The position numbers and the translations under genes were made by a program. The notes beneath the pieces are model-generated. The model made no database searches, was not told the origin of the DNA, and worked only from the letters and a program-made list of their open reading frames with translations. A DNA stretch of 64,000 nucleotides from Panulirus ornatus. Taxonomy: Eukaryota > Arthropoda > Malacostraca > Decapoda > Palinuridae. Shown piece after piece: positions 25,397-37,113 of this stretch. The stretch spans positions 102,500,448 through 102,564,447 of the forward strand of contig NC_092224.1 of assembly GCF_036320965.1 (NCBI RefSeq), in the 5' to 3' direction. Every line of letters starts with the position of its first letter. Position 1 is the stretch's first letter.

Positions 25397-27491
25397 CTTT
25401 TACATTTACTTACCTTTTATTAATATACCGTCGACATGTACATTTACTTAAAATCTATTTATAAGCCATCGACCTGTACATTTACTTCCGATTTATTTAT
25501 ATGACAACGAATTGTAATTTTACTTACATTTTATTTATATGCCAAAGAAAGGTTAGGTTACGTTAGGCTTGAAATGATAATCACAGAAAATGGTAAAAAT
25601 TAGTCATTATAGAAAATGGTAAAATTTTTAGGGGTAAGAAACAAATGTTAAGAATTCTTTAGGGTTTAAGAAGTTGGGATACGTTACTCTACATACATTG
25701 CCTTGTACATTTACTTACGTTTTATTTATATGCCATCGACTCGTACATTTACTTACATTTTATATATAAGCCATTGACTTGTATAACTAGATGGCATATA
25801 AATAAACAGTAAGTAAATGTGCATTTTCTTACGTTTTGTTTATATGCCAGCGACTCGTACATATACTTACGTTTTATTTATATGCCATCGATTTGTACAT
25901 TTACTTTCGTTTTATTTGTATGCCATCGACTTGTATATTTACGTACGTTTCATTTATATGCCAGCGACTCTACATTTACTTACGTTTTATTCATATGACA
26001 TCGACTTGTACATTTACTTTCGTTTTATTTATATGCCATCGACATTTACATTTACTTACTATTTATTTATAAGCTATCGTCTTCTACATTTACTTACGTT
26101 ATATTTATATGCCATCAACTTATTCATGTACTTACGGATTATTTATATGCCATCGACTTGTATATTAACTTGCTTTCTATTTATAAGCCATCGACTTGTA
26201 CGAGTCGCTGGCATATAAATAAAACGTAAGAAAATGTACATTCACTTACGTTTACTTTACGTGCCATTGACGGGTTAGGTTACGTTAATCTTGAAATGAT
26301 AATCACAGAAAATGGTAAAAATTAGTCATTGTTACGCCAAAAAAAGTTTACCATTTTCTACAAACACGTTATGAATTTTTGGGTGGTTTAAGAAGTTGGA
26401 ATACGTTACTCTATATATATCGACTTGTACATTTGCTTTCGATTTATTTATATACCATTCACTTGTACATTGTTTACGTTTGACTTATGAGCGATCGACT
26501 TGTACATTTATTTACGTTTTATTTATATGCCATTAGATTATATATTTACTTACGTTTCATTTTTATGCCAGCGACTCGTATATTTACTTACATTTTATTT
26601 ATATGCCAACCACATTTTAGGTTACGTTAAGCTTGAAATGATGATAATAGAAAATGGTAAAAATTGGTCTTTGTTACCCCTAAAAATTTTACCATTTTCT
26701 ACAAACACATATTGGATTTTTTAGGTGTAAGAAGTTGGGATACGTTACTCTGCATATATCGACTTTTACATATCTTTTATATATATGCCATCGACTTGTA
26801 TATATACTTACGTTTTATTTATATGCACTCGACTTACACAATTAATTACGTTTTATTTATTTGCCAGCGACTCGAACATTACGTTTTGTTTATATGTTAT
26901 CGACTTGTACATTTATTTACGTTTTATTTATATGCCATACGTTAGGCTTGACATGATAATCACAGAAAATGGTAAAAATTAGTCATTGCAGAAAATGGGG
27001 GACTTGTTAGGGATAAGAAACACGTTATGAATTTTTTAGGGTTTAAGGTGTTGGGATACGTTACTCTATATATATCGACTTGTAAAATTACTTATGTTTT
27101 ATATGTATGCCATCGACTTGTACATATACTTACGTTTTATATATATGCCATCGACTTCTACATTTACTTACGTTTCATTTATATGCCAGCAAAACGTACA
27201 TTTGCCTTTTATTTATTACCCATCAACTTGTACAAGTCGATGACATAAAGATAAAACGTAAGTGAATGTACAAGTCGATAACATACATAAAACGTAAGTA
27301 AATGTACATGCCATCGACTTGTACATTTACTTGTCGATCGATATTGGTTCACTGATGTTCACCACCATCATCACCGTGTGTGAGGAAGGGATGGTCGGCC
27401 GCGCGTCATCGAAAGCGAGAGTGAGGAGGAGGAGGAGGTGGCTGGCTGGCTGGCTCTGTTTGTGTGTGGGATGCGCCTGCGGGCGGTTGGG

Positions 27492-27803
27492 TTAGGTTAG
27501 GCCCGAAAACCATAAGAGTCTTGTCATACTTGTACGAATGCCTGTGGAGTTCCTTGGTCGTAGGAGCTTGGTTCTCCTTTTTGTTGTTGGTTTGTTAGGT
27601 CTCCCTGTACCGTCGTCTAAGTTTCTGCCTCGGGAAGTACATGCATCTTGTCGCTCGGCCATGCGCGTGCGAATCGTAGTATTAGTGTTCGACCCCAATG
27701 CCGCCGCCGCAGCAACATCAGCGGCAGCTGCATTAGTAGTATCCTTCTTCAATTCCATTAGACCTAGTCTAATGATATCCTTGGTCTGTCTTTTCGAAGA
27801 CAT
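27492..27803 (-). CDS. Unrecognised 103-codon reading frame (copy 2)
   Basis: This is the partner of the frame at 13633-13947. Relative to it, three bases (one 'aac' of 'aacaacatcag') are lost in frame, and there are a few replacements (C to S, P to L, C to G). The frame starts at MSSKRQ and stays open. Function unknown; may not be coding. Confidence 0.2.
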   Translation of the reverse strand: MSSKRQTKDIIRLGLMELKKDTTNAAAADVAAAAALGSNTNTTIRTRMAERQDACTSRGRNLDDGTGRPNKPTTKRRTKLLRPRNSTGIRTSMTRLLWFSGLT

Positions 27804-28295
27804 TCTTATCCGTATGGAACAGTCATGGTCCCCGCTGCGGCACGGGGGAGACGACGCCTTGCCGTTTATGGCTTTTTCCTATTGTAAGTGTTGCCTACCT
27901 TCCCCCGACGCTTCAATGCAGCACATTTCCTGAGAATTCCATAAGATGGGATTTTCTCCTTGTTTTAAAAAGGTGCGGGATGTTGTGGTGGCACCCGCTC
28001 CAGCCAATTGTTATGATGATGATTAGACGGTGATGATTAGACCAGAGCTTCTGCCTCGGCAAGTACATGCATTATGTCGCTTGACCGTGCGCGTGCGAAT
28101 CGTAGGTCTTAGTGTTGTACACCAATGCCCCAGCAGCAGCAAAGGGAGGAAATTGGGTAAAGTTGAGAGCTACAGTTGCTACTTTATCCCATCCCAAATA
28201 CGGATCAACCAAAACCTGATGTGCTGTACCGAACCGTTTGCATACGACTTGCGTATCAGCCTGGGTGCCGTGAGTGGCAGAGCAGTCTCCTCACT

Positions 28296-28365
28296 GCGAT
28301 CCACTAAGGTTTAACCCGGAAAAAGGTTAGGGGATTTGTCACGCCAATCGATGGCAAAAGCCCTT
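28296..28365. repeat. Short dispersed repeat, about 65 bp (occurrence 2)
   Basis: Duplicate of 14436-14505 with near-identical sequence. Confidence 0.85.
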
Positions 28366-28432
28366 GCATAGTAGACATATGGATTAAGATGAGTTGTGTA
28401 TTTCGCCACCGTAACTGGACCTCCCTCTCGCC

Positions 28433-29800
28433 ATCACTTTCAATGCCGGCGTAGGAGGAGGCTGGCTGGGTTTGTGTGGTACGGAATGTGAGAGCACGCG
28501 GGCGGTGGGTTAATGGGAGGCGCTTGGGTGGGGGGGGTTGCCGCCCTCCTCCTCCTCCGCCGCCACCGGCCTGCTCCCTCGCTCACGTACGACAATGTTA
28601 TTAAAACAACCACCAATCTAGTGAGTGATGTCAGATTCCACGGATGCAATGTGGGACGATCGACAATGGTTCACTGATGTTCACCACCACCACCAACGTG
28701 TGTAAGGAAGGGAGGGAGGTGGGTCGGCCGAGCGTCATCGAAAGCGAGAGTGAGGAGGTGGCATGCTGGCTGGTTGGCTCGGTGTGTGTGGTATGTGCCT
28801 GTACATTTACTTACGTTTTATTTATATGCCATCGACATGTGTATTTCGCCACCGTAAATAATCGTACAAGTCAGTAGCATTGTACGTATGTAAATGTACA
28901 ACCAACCTAACGTAAGTGTACCCCCTACGCCGGCATTGAGAGTGAGGAGGGGGTGGCTGGCTGGGTGTGTGTGGTATGGAATGCGAGACCGCGCGGGATG
29001 TGGATGTTGGGGTGTGTTGTGGCGGTCCTCCTCCTCCTCCGCCCCCGCCACCTCCCGCTCTCTCGCTCGCGTACGAATACGTTACTAAAACAACCGCCAA
29101 TCTAGTGAGTGATGTCAAACTCCACGGATGCAATGTGGGTCGATCGATAATGGGCCACTGATGTTCACCACCACCACCGTGGGTGAGGAAGGGAGGGAGG
29201 TGGGTCGGCCGCGCGTCATCGAAAGCGAGAGTGAGGAGGTGGCATGCTGGCTGGTTGGCTAGGTGTGTGGTATGCGCCCGCACATTTACCTACGTTTTAT
29301 TTATATGCCATCGACATGTGTATTTCGCCACCGTAAGTAATCGTACAAGTCAATAGCATTGTAGGTAAGTAAATGTACAACTAACCTAACGTAAGTGGAC
29401 CCCCTACGCCGGCATTGAGAGTGAGGAGGGGGTGGCTGGCTGGGTGTGTGTGGTATGGAATGCGAGACCGCGCGGGATGTGGTGGTTGGGGGGGGGGGGG
29501 GGGTTGCGGTCCTCGTCCTCCGCCCCCGCCACCTCCCGCTCTCTCGCTCGCGTACGAATACGTTACTAAAACAACCGCCAATGTAGTGAGTTATGTCAAA
29601 CTCCACGGATGCAATGTGGGTCGATCGATAATGGGCCACTGATGTTCACCACCACCACCGTTGGTGAGGTAGGGAGGGAGGTGTGTCGGCCGCGCGTCAT
29701 CGAAAGCGAGAGTGAGGAGGAGGTGGCTGGCTGGCTCGGTGTGTGTGTTGTATGTTCGCTGGAGGGAGGGGGATCGGCCGCCGCCGCTCTCTCGCTTAGG
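28433..29800. repeat. 480-bp GC-rich tandem repeat, copy 2 (nearly three units)
   Basis: A partial diverged unit from 28433, a full unit at 28918-29396, and a third from 29397 that runs on past the duplication end into 'tcggccgcgcgtcatcg'. This third unit is complete where copy 1 is truncated, so it shows the ancestral continuation. Confidence 0.88.
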
Positions 29801-29811
29801 TTATTTTAGGT

Positions 29812-29873
29812 GCGATCCGCTAAGGTTTAACCCGAAAAAGGTTAGGGGATTTGTCACGCCAATCGATGGCAAC
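29812..29873. repeat. Short dispersed repeat, about 65 bp (occurrence 3)
   Basis: Matches 14436-14505 in 'ctaaggtttaaccc', 'aaaaaggttaggggattt' and 'cgccaatcgatggca'. It sits outside the tandem duplication. Confidence 0.85.
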
Positions 29874-29964
29874 ATCCTACATATATAGATATAAAACACA
29901 CTCGAGCTATTTTCAACGACAGGAAGGTACTCGAAACTGATGATGATGAGAGAGACAGTGAGGA

Positions 29965-29965
<1 letters not shown>

Positions 29966-29995
<30 letters not shown>
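29966..29995. repeat. (GT)n microsatellite
   Basis: About 15 GT units. Confidence 0.95.
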
Positions 29996-30529
29996 GTGGG
30001 TATGTATGCGCGCTCGGGGAGGGAGCAAAAATGTCAGCCAGCCGATCGCTCCCTTACGTACCTCCTCACCTCAGAGAGGTCCACTAATGATGATGTTCAC
30101 CACCATACGTATGGAGAGAGAGAGCCCTTGGTTAACGGAGGAAAAACTTGGGGAAATTTTTCGTCTGAAAATTTCCCTGTATCCTCCTCCTGTTGGGTCC
30201 CTCCATCAGTCGCTCCTTTCCGTACCTCCTCCTCACATCACAGATGTGGGTTCATTGCTCTACGTGAGAATGTCGCCCCAAAAATATCGTCCCTTACCTC
30301 TGCTATAAGAGGTACTATTGATCAGACACGCCACCAGGCATTAAAAGTGGTTTCCCTCCCCTTGTGACTCGTATAATGTTCTCAGGTAAGATGGAAACTC
30401 ACTGCGGACGCTACTGGCGTCGATAATTGAGGTGATGTTTCCCATTACCTTCCATGCAAGGGGGAGGAGGGTGCAGCAGCAGCAAGGGTTAGCTGAGCAC
30501 CTTTGTCATGTTTTTCAGCTCCGACCCTC

Positions 30530-32995
30530 AATGTCCCATAGGCTGAGAAACAAGGGGCAAGGTGACGGGGCGTTCCGGGACCCTTTTTTCCCTCCCCACA
30601 TGTGCGTGATAGGCCGAGAGGTAAGGGGCGAAAAGAAAAAGGAGCGTCTCCGGGACCATTTTTGCCCCCGACACTATGTGCGTTTTGGCCGAAAAATAAG
30701 GAGGAAAATAACGAGGTCTCCGGGACCATTTTTGCCCTCCCACACTCTGTGCGCGGGTAATGAAAGTAAGGAGCGAAAAGTAACGGGGGTTCCCGGGACC
30801 ATTTTGCCCTCCCACACTATGTGCGGATAGGCCGAGAAATAAGGAGCGAAAAGTAACGGAGCTTTTCCCGGGGCCCTTTTTTCCCTCCGCACTTTGTGCG
30901 CGCTAACTGAGAATAAGGAGCGCGAAATACGGAGGGTATCCAAGGCCATTATTGCCCTCCGATCTCTGTGCGCGCTAACCCGAGAGGGTAAGGGCGAATT
31001 TTTGGAGCGTCGGCATTTTTTCCTCCGCACTCTGTGCGCCGTTTTCCCGAGGAAGGGAAATCGGAGCGCCCTGGGCATTTTTTCCCCCCGATACTCTGTG
31101 CGCGTACCTGAGAGGTAAAGGGCGAAAAAATAAAGGAGCGCTCCGGGCCATTTTTGCCCCCCGACCTGTGCCGCAACCCGAGAAGTAAGGGCGAAAAAAC
31201 GGAGCGCTTTGGGCATTTTTGCCTCCGACACCTTTTGCCGCTAACCCGAGAGGGAAGGAGCGGGGGAAATACGGAGCGTGTGGCCCTTTTTGCCCCCCCG
31301 AACTCTGTGCGCGCTAACCTGAGAGGTAAGGAGGGAAATTTACGGAGCGTTGGGGGCTTTTTTCCTCCAAAAATCTTGCGCGCTAACCTGAGAGGTAAGG
31401 AGGGAAATAAAAGGAGCGCCCGGCCTTTTGCCTCCACATTTTGTGGGGTAACCTGAAAGTAAGAGCGAAAAGTAACGGGCGTCCCGGGACCTTTTTGCCC
31501 CCCGGGCATCTGTGCGCGTAACCCAAAGTAAGGGGGAAAAATAACGGAGCGTCTCCGGGACCATTTTTGCCCTCCGACATTGTGCGGTACCGAGAGGTAA
31601 GGAGCGAAAAATAACGGAGCGTTCCGGGCCATTTTTGCCTCCGAACTGGCCCCTAACCGAGAGTAAAGGGGCGAAATTTTTTCGGAGCGTTCGGGGCATT
31701 TTTGCCTCCGACACTTTTGCCGCTAACCTGGAAGGGAAGGAGCGGAAATCGGGGCGTGGGGGCCCTTTTTGCCCTCCGACACTTGTGCGGTACCGAGAGG
31801 AAGGAGCGAAAAAATAAAGGAGCGTTCCGGGGGCCCTTTTTGCCCTCCCACACTTGTGGGTACCGAAGTAAAGGGGCGGAAGTACGGGGCGTTCCGGGCC
31901 ATTTTTGCCCTCCCAACTTGTGCGCGCTAACCTGAGGGGAAGGAGGGCAAATTTTTTTGGGCGCTCGGGGGCCCTTTTTGCCCCCCGAATTGTGCGCGCT
32001 AAACCCGAGAGGTAAGGAGGAAAATACGGAGCGTCCCCGGCCTTTTTTTCCCCCCGAATTTTGTGGCGGTAAACCGAAAGTAAGAGCGAAAAATAACGGA
32101 GCGTTTCCCGGGGGCCTTTTGCCCTCCCACATCTGTGCGCGTAACCTGAAAGTAAGGGGCGGAAAAAACGGAGCGTTCCGGGCCCTTTTTGCCCTCCCAA
32201 CTCTGTGCGCGCAACCTGAAGGGAAGGAGGGGGAAATTTACGGGGCGTCGGGGCATTTTTGCCCTCCCAACTCTTTTGGGGCGCTAACCCGAGAAAATAA
32301 GAGGGAAATACGGAGCCTCCGGGCCCTTTTTCCCTCCGACCTTGTGCGGTTCCGAGAGGGAAGGAGCGAAAGTAAAGGAGCGTCTCCGGGACCATTTTTC
32401 CCTCCCAACCCAGTGCGGTCCGAAAGTAAGGGGCGAAAATACGGAGCGTTCCGGCCATTTTTGCCTCCGAACTTGTGCGCGCTAACCTGGAAAATAAGGA
32501 GCGCAAATTTTCGGAGGGTTTTGGGGGATTTTTGCCCCCCGAACTCCGTGCGCGCTAACCTGAGAGGTAAGGAGCGGAAAAAGGCGGGGACCCCCCGGGG
32601 CCCTTTTTCCCTCCGACGTAGGCGTGAATTGGGGGCCGAGAGGTAAGGGCGAAAAATAACGGAGCGTCTCGGGCCATTTTGCCCCCCGACACTGTGCGCG
32701 CTAAACCCGAGAAGTAAGGAGCGCAAATTTACGGGGGCTTCTGGTGGATTTTTGCACTCCCCCAAATGTGCGCGCTAACCCGAGGGTAAGGAGGGCAAAT
32801 TTACGGAGCGCCTCGGTGGGATTTTTGCCTCCAACACACGTGCGCGCTAAACCCGAGAGGTAAGGAGCGAAAAGTAACGGAGGTCCCGGAACCTTTTTTG
32901 CCCCCGAACTCTGTGCGCGCTAAAATGAGAAGTAAAGGCGAAGTGCGAGCGTATCCAAGGCATTTTTGCCTGAAAAATAACGGAGCGTCTCCGGG
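30530..32995. repeat. GC-rich satellite, period about 70-78 bp, roughly 33 units
   Basis: Each unit carries 'gtaaggagcgaaaa', 'taacggagcgt', 'ctccgggaccatttttgcc', 'ctccgacactctgtgcg' and 'cgctaacctgagag' in that order. Units differ mainly by one-base gains and losses in G, C, A and T runs, which looks like long-read consensus error as much as biological divergence. The array runs straight into an assembly gap. Long open frames on the minus strand (up to 388 codons, 31340-32506) are products of the repeat and contain no recognisable domain. Confidence 0.92.
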
Positions 32996-33095
32996 NNNNN
33001 NNNNNNNNNNNNNNNNNNNNNNNNNNNNNNNNNNNNNNNNNNNNNNNNNNNNNNNNNNNNNNNNNNNNNNNNNNNNNNNNNNNNNNNNNNNNNNN
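32996..33095. other. Assembly gap (100 N)
   Basis: Exactly 100 N, the usual placeholder for an unknown gap length. The left contig ends inside the satellite; the right contig starts in unrelated DNA, so the true length of the satellite is unknown. Confidence 0.98.
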
Positions 33096-33757
33096 CCATC
33101 TCTGGCAGATCTATTTTAGTTGGTTTATTTCAACGGATCCATCTTATCAACAGTTTTTTTTAGCTGTAAAATGTCTATCTATTAAAGGATTCATTATTAT
33201 TTAAAATAGGAATTTTATTTTAGTTAAAAAAAAACAACTAAAGTCTTGCTCTTACATGTCTCTTCTATGTATTTCTGTGTTCCACTTTTCTGTTACATCT
33301 GTTGATCTAATCTAACAATAAAAAGATGGTAAAAAGTAAATAAACTTTATGTTTCTTAAGAAAAAATATGGTAATTTGTTACTTATTCAAAATAATATAT
33401 AAAATGATTTATAGAATTGTGTAATTAATCTCTTCCACTTTCAGAGTTCCTGTATGGTCGTATGGTCTTAAGTCAAGAATACTAGACCCCTGACGAGCTA
33501 CTCCGTCCATAGTGAGGTCATCAAACCTCTATAATGGCCAGTAAGGGGGAGGAAGATCATTATTGCTGCCATCCGAGCCTCACCCGGCGATGCTCACTGG
33601 TCATTCAATGCCCCATAACGGCCAGAGGGAAGGCTTGGCGACTCCTCACTCTCCTTAACCCTCTATTACCCAACGATGCTCACTTGTTCCCTGTAGAAAT
33701 ATCATTACAAGATTTGACACAAAGTAAGACAGGGATTGGGGGTAAGGCAAATTGTTT
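33096..33757. other. Unassigned stretch right of the gap
   Basis: AT-rich to about 33430, then a more balanced section with a 75-codon open frame (33534-33761) that has no recognised motif. Nothing is supported as a gene. Confidence 0.5.
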
Positions 33758-33780
33758 ATAATAATAATAATAATAATAAT
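33758..33780. repeat. (AAT)n at the 5' junction of an RTE copy
   Basis: About eight AAT units directly abutting the 5'-truncated leader of the RTE element at 33781. Confidence 0.9.
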
Positions 33781-36700
33781 GGCCAGAAATCCTCCCCTCC
33801 TTGTATTAACTTTCTAAAATGGGAAACAGAAGAAGGAGTCACGCGGGGAGTGCTCATCCTCCTCGAAGGCTCAGAGTGGGGTGCCTAAATGTGTGTGGAT
33901 GTAACCAAGATGTGAAAAAAGGAGAGATAGGTAGTATGTTTGAGGAAAGGAACCTGGATGTTTTGGCTCTGAGTGAAACAAAGCTCAAGGGTAAAGGGGA
34001 AGAGTGGTTTGGGAATGTCTGGGGAGTAAAGTCAGGGGTTAGTGAGAGGACAAGAGCAAGGGAAGGAGTAGCAATACTCCTGAAACAGGAGTTGTGGGAG
34101 TATGTGATAGAATGTAAGAAAGTAAATTCTCGATTAATATGGGTAAAACTGAAAGTTGATGGAGAGAGGTGGGTGATTATTGGTGCATATGCACCTGGGC
34201 ATGAGAAGAAAGATCATGAGAGGCAAGTGATTTGGGAGCAGCTGAATGAGTGTGTTAGTGGTTTTGATGCACGAGACCGGGTTATAGTGATGGGTGATTT
34301 GAATGCAAAGGTGAGTAATGTGGCAGTTGAGGGAATAATTGGTATACATGGGGTGTTCAGTGTTGTAAATGGAAATGGTGAAGAGCTTGTAGATTTATGT
34401 GCTGAAAAAGGACTGATGATTGGGAATACCTGGTTTAAAAAGCGAGATATACATAAGTATACTTATGTAAGTAGGAGAGATGGCCAGAGAGCGTTATTGG
34501 ATTACGTGTTAATTGACAGGCGTGCGAAAGAGAGACTTTTGGATGTTAATGTGCTGAGAGGTGCAACTGGAGGGATGTCTGATCATTATCTTGTGGAGGC
34601 TAAGGTGAAGATTTGTATGGGTTTTCAGAAAAGAAGAGTGAATGTTGGGGTGAAGAGGGTGGTGAGAGTAAGTGAGCTTGGGAAGGAGACCTGTGTGAGG
34701 AAGTACCAGGAGAGACTGAGTACAGAATGGAAAAAGGTGAGAACAATGGAAGTAAGGGGAGTGGGGGAGGAATGGGATGTATTTAGGGAATCAGTGATGG
34801 ATTGCGCAAAAGATGCTTGTGGCATGAGAAGAGTGGGAGGTGGGTTGATTAGAAAGGGTAGTGAGTGGTGGGATGAAGAAGTAAGAGTATTAGTGAAAGA
34901 GAAGAGAGAGGCATTTGGACGATTTTTGCAGGGAAGAAATGCAATTGAGTGGGAGATGTATAAAAGAAAGAGACAGGAGGTCAAGAGAAAGGTGCAAGAG
35001 GTGAAAAAGAGGGCAAATGAGAGTTGGGGTGAGAGAGTATCATTAAATTTTAGGGAGAATAAAAAGATGTTCTGGAAGGAGGTAAATAAAGTGCATAAGA
35101 CAAGGGAGCAAATGGGAACTTCAGTGAAGGGCGCAAATGGGGAGGTGATAACAAGTAGTGGTGATGTGAGAAGGAGATGGAGTGAGTATTTTGAAGGTTT
35201 GTTGAATGTGTTTGATGATAGAGTGGCAGATATAGGGTGTTTTGGTCGAGGTGGTGTGCAAAGTGAGAGGGTTAGGGAAAATGATTTGGTAAACAGAGAA
35301 GAGGTAGTGAAAGCTTTGCGGAAGATGAAAGCCGGCAAGGCAGCAGGTTTGGATGGTATTGCAGTGGAATTTATTAAAAAAGGGGGTGACTGTATTGTTG
35401 ACTGGTTGGTAAGGTTATTTAATGTATGTATGACTCATGGTGTGGTGCCTGAGGATTGGCAGAATGCGTGCATAGTGCCATTGTACAAAGGCAAAGGGGA
35501 TAAGAGTGAGTGCTCAAATTACAGAGGTATAAGTTTGTTGAGTATTCCTGGTAAATTATATGGGAGGGTAGTGATTGAGAGGGTGAAGGCATGTACAGAG
35601 CATCACATTGGGGAAGAGCAGTGTGGTTTCAGAAGTGGTAGAGGATGTGTGGATCAGGTGTTTGCTTTGAAGAATGTATGTGAAAAATACTTAGAAAAGC
35701 AAATGGATTTGTATGCAGCATTTATGGATCTGGAGAAGGCATATGATAGAGTTGATAGAGATGCTCTGTGGAAGGTATTAAGAATATATGGTGTGGGAGG
35801 AAAGTTGTTAGAAGCAGTGAAAAGTTTTTATCGAGGATGTAAGGCATGTGTACGTGTAGGAAGAGAGGAAAGTGATTGGTTCTCAGTGAATGTAGGTTTG
35901 CGGCAGGGGTGTGTGATGTCTCCATGGTTGTTTAATTTGTTTATGGATGGGGTTGTTAGGGAGGTAAATGCAAGAGTTTTGGAAAGAGGGGCAAGTATGA
36001 AGTCTGTTGGGGATGAGAGAGCTTGGGAAGTGAGTCAGTTGTTGTTCACTGATGATACAGCGCTGGTGGCTGATTCATGTGAGAGACTGCAGAAGCTGGT
36101 GACTGAGTTTGGTAAAGTGTGTGGAAGAAGAAAGTTAAGAGTAAATGTGAATAAGAGCAAGGTTATTAGGTACAGTAGGGTTGAGGGTCAAGTCAATTGG
36201 GAGGTGAGTTTGAATGGAGAAAAACTGGAGGAAGTGAAGTGTTTTAGATATCTGGGAGTGGATCTGGCAGCGGATGGAACCATGGAAGCTGAAGTGGATC
36301 ATAGGGTGGGGGAGGGGGCGAAAATTCTGGGGGCCTTGAAGAATGTGTGGAAGTCGAGAACATTATCTCGGAAAGCAAAAATGGGTATGTTTGAAGGAAT
36401 AGTGGTTCCAACAATGTTGTATGGTTGCGAGGCGTGGGCTATGGATAGAGTTGTGCGCAGGAGGATGGATGTGCTGGAAATGAGATGTTTGAGGACAATG
36501 TGTGGTGTGAGGTGGTTTGATCGAGTGAGTAACGTAAGGGTAAGAGAGATGTGTGGAAATAAAAAGAGCGTGGTTGAGAGAGCAGAAGAGGGTGTTTTGA
36601 AGTGGTTTGGGCACATGGAGAGAATGAGTGAGGAAAGATTGACCAAGAGGATATATGTGTCGGAGGTGGAGGGAACGAGGAGAAGAGGGAGACCAAATTG

Positions 36701-37012
36701 GAGGTGGAAAGATGGAGTGAAAAAGATTTTGTGTGATCGGGGCCTGAACATGCAGGAGGGTGAAAGGAGGGCAAGGAATAGAGTGAATTGGATCGATGTG
36801 GTATACCGGGGTTGACGTGCTGTCAGTGGATTGAATCAAGGCATGTGAAGCGTCTGGGGTAAACCACGGAAAGCTGTGTAGGTATGTATATTTGCGTGTG
36901 TGGACGTATGTATATACATGTGTATGGGGGGGGTTGGGCCATTTCTTTCGTCTGTTTCCTTGCGCTACCTCGCAAACGCGGGAGACAGCGACAAAGTATA
37001 ATAAAAATAAAA
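33781..37012 (+). mobile_element. RTE LINE copy L1, near full length
   Basis: The leader starts inside the family's 5' UTR ('ggccagaaatcctcccctcc'); compared with L11 (60597) about 85 bp of the 5' end are missing. The ORF is 33819-36815. The 3' UTR is the short-tail type with 'gcgctacctcgcaaacgcgg' near 36961-36985, and the element ends in an A-rich tail that becomes (AAT)n. It is the only copy in the window with an uninterrupted ORF. Confidence 0.93.
33819..36815 (+). CDS. RTE-clade endonuclease/reverse transcriptase, 998 aa, intact frame
   Basis: The protein nicks target DNA and reverse-transcribes the element RNA at the nick (target-primed reverse transcription). The ATG (MGNRRR) is the same start as in L9 and L11. 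APE endonuclease, residues about 15-260: LNVCG (N24), LSETK (E53), AYAPG (123-127), MGDLNAK (D160, N162), LLDYVL (D228), SDH (254-256). Reverse transcriptase, about 495-780: KAGKAAGLDG (504-513), YRGISLL (568-574), GFRSGRGCVDQ (603-613), motif A FMDLEKAYDRV with D637, motif B GLRQGCVMSP (693-702), motif C FTDD (743-746). The C-terminal part has YLGVDLAADG (811-820) and the basic RRGRPNWRWKDGVKK (955-969). Motif C reads FTDD where L2, L3, L4 and L9 have FADD, one G-to-A change in a CpG. Activity is therefore uncertain although the frame is intact. Confidence 0.93.
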   Translation: MGNRRRSHAGSAHPPRRLRVGCLNVCGCNQDVKKGEIGSMFEERNLDVLALSETKLKGKGEEWFGNVWGVKSGVSERTRAREGVAILLKQELWEYVIECKKVNSRLIWVKLKVDGERWVIIGAYAPGHEKKDHERQVIWEQLNECVSGFDARDRVIVMGDLNAKVSNVAVEGIIGIHGVFSVVNGNGEELVDLCAEKGLMIGNTWFKKRDIHKYTYVSRRDGQRALLDYVLIDRRAKERLLDVNVLRGATGGMSDHYLVEAKVKICMGFQKRRVNVGVKRVVRVSELGKETCVRKYQERLSTEWKKVRTMEVRGVGEEWDVFRESVMDCAKDACGMRRVGGGLIRKGSEWWDEEVRVLVKEKREAFGRFLQGRNAIEWEMYKRKRQEVKRKVQEVKKRANESWGERVSLNFRENKKMFWKEVNKVHKTREQMGTSVKGANGEVITSSGDVRRRWSEYFEGLLNVFDDRVADIGCFGRGGVQSERVRENDLVNREEVVKALRKMKAGKAAGLDGIAVEFIKKGGDCIVDWLVRLFNVCMTHGVVPEDWQNACIVPLYKGKGDKSECSNYRGISLLSIPGKLYGRVVIERVKACTEHHIGEEQCGFRSGRGCVDQVFALKNVCEKYLEKQMDLYAAFMDLEKAYDRVDRDALWKVLRIYGVGGKLLEAVKSFYRGCKACVRVGREESDWFSVNVGLRQGCVMSPWLFNLFMDGVVREVNARVLERGASMKSVGDERAWEVSQLLFTDDTALVADSCERLQKLVTEFGKVCGRRKLRVNVNKSKVIRYSRVEGQVNWEVSLNGEKLEEVKCFRYLGVDLAADGTMEAEVDHRVGEGAKILGALKNVWKSRTLSRKAKMGMFEGIVVPTMLYGCEAWAMDRVVRRRMDVLEMRCLRTMCGVRWFDRVSNVRVREMCGNKKSVVERAEEGVLKWFGHMERMSEERLTKRIYVSEVEGTRRRGRPNWRWKDGVKKILCDRGLNMQEGERRARNRVNWIDVVYRG

Positions 37013-37058
37013 ATAAATAATAATAATAATAATAATGATAATAATAATAATAATAAAG

Positions 37059-37113
<55 letters not shown>

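Larger units (their letters stand above)
29605..30529. other. Low-copy DNA between duplication and satellite
   Basis: Contains the rest of a 480-bp unit, a third copy of the 65-bp dispersed repeat (29812-29873), a (GT)n tract (29966-29995) and otherwise unassigned DNA. Several 100-130-codon open frames overlap here without any family motif and are not called. Confidence 0.5.

Noticed and set aside
31340..32506. 388-codon minus-strand open frame and other long frames in 30.4-32.8 kb
   Set aside because: They are translations of the 70-78-bp satellite, change frame with run-length noise and contain no domain.
36299..36839. Open frames of 110-160 codons antisense to the RTE 3' coding part (repeated at every LINE copy)
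   Set aside because: Shadows of the conserved sense frame; they recur wherever the LINE occurs and have no independent motif.
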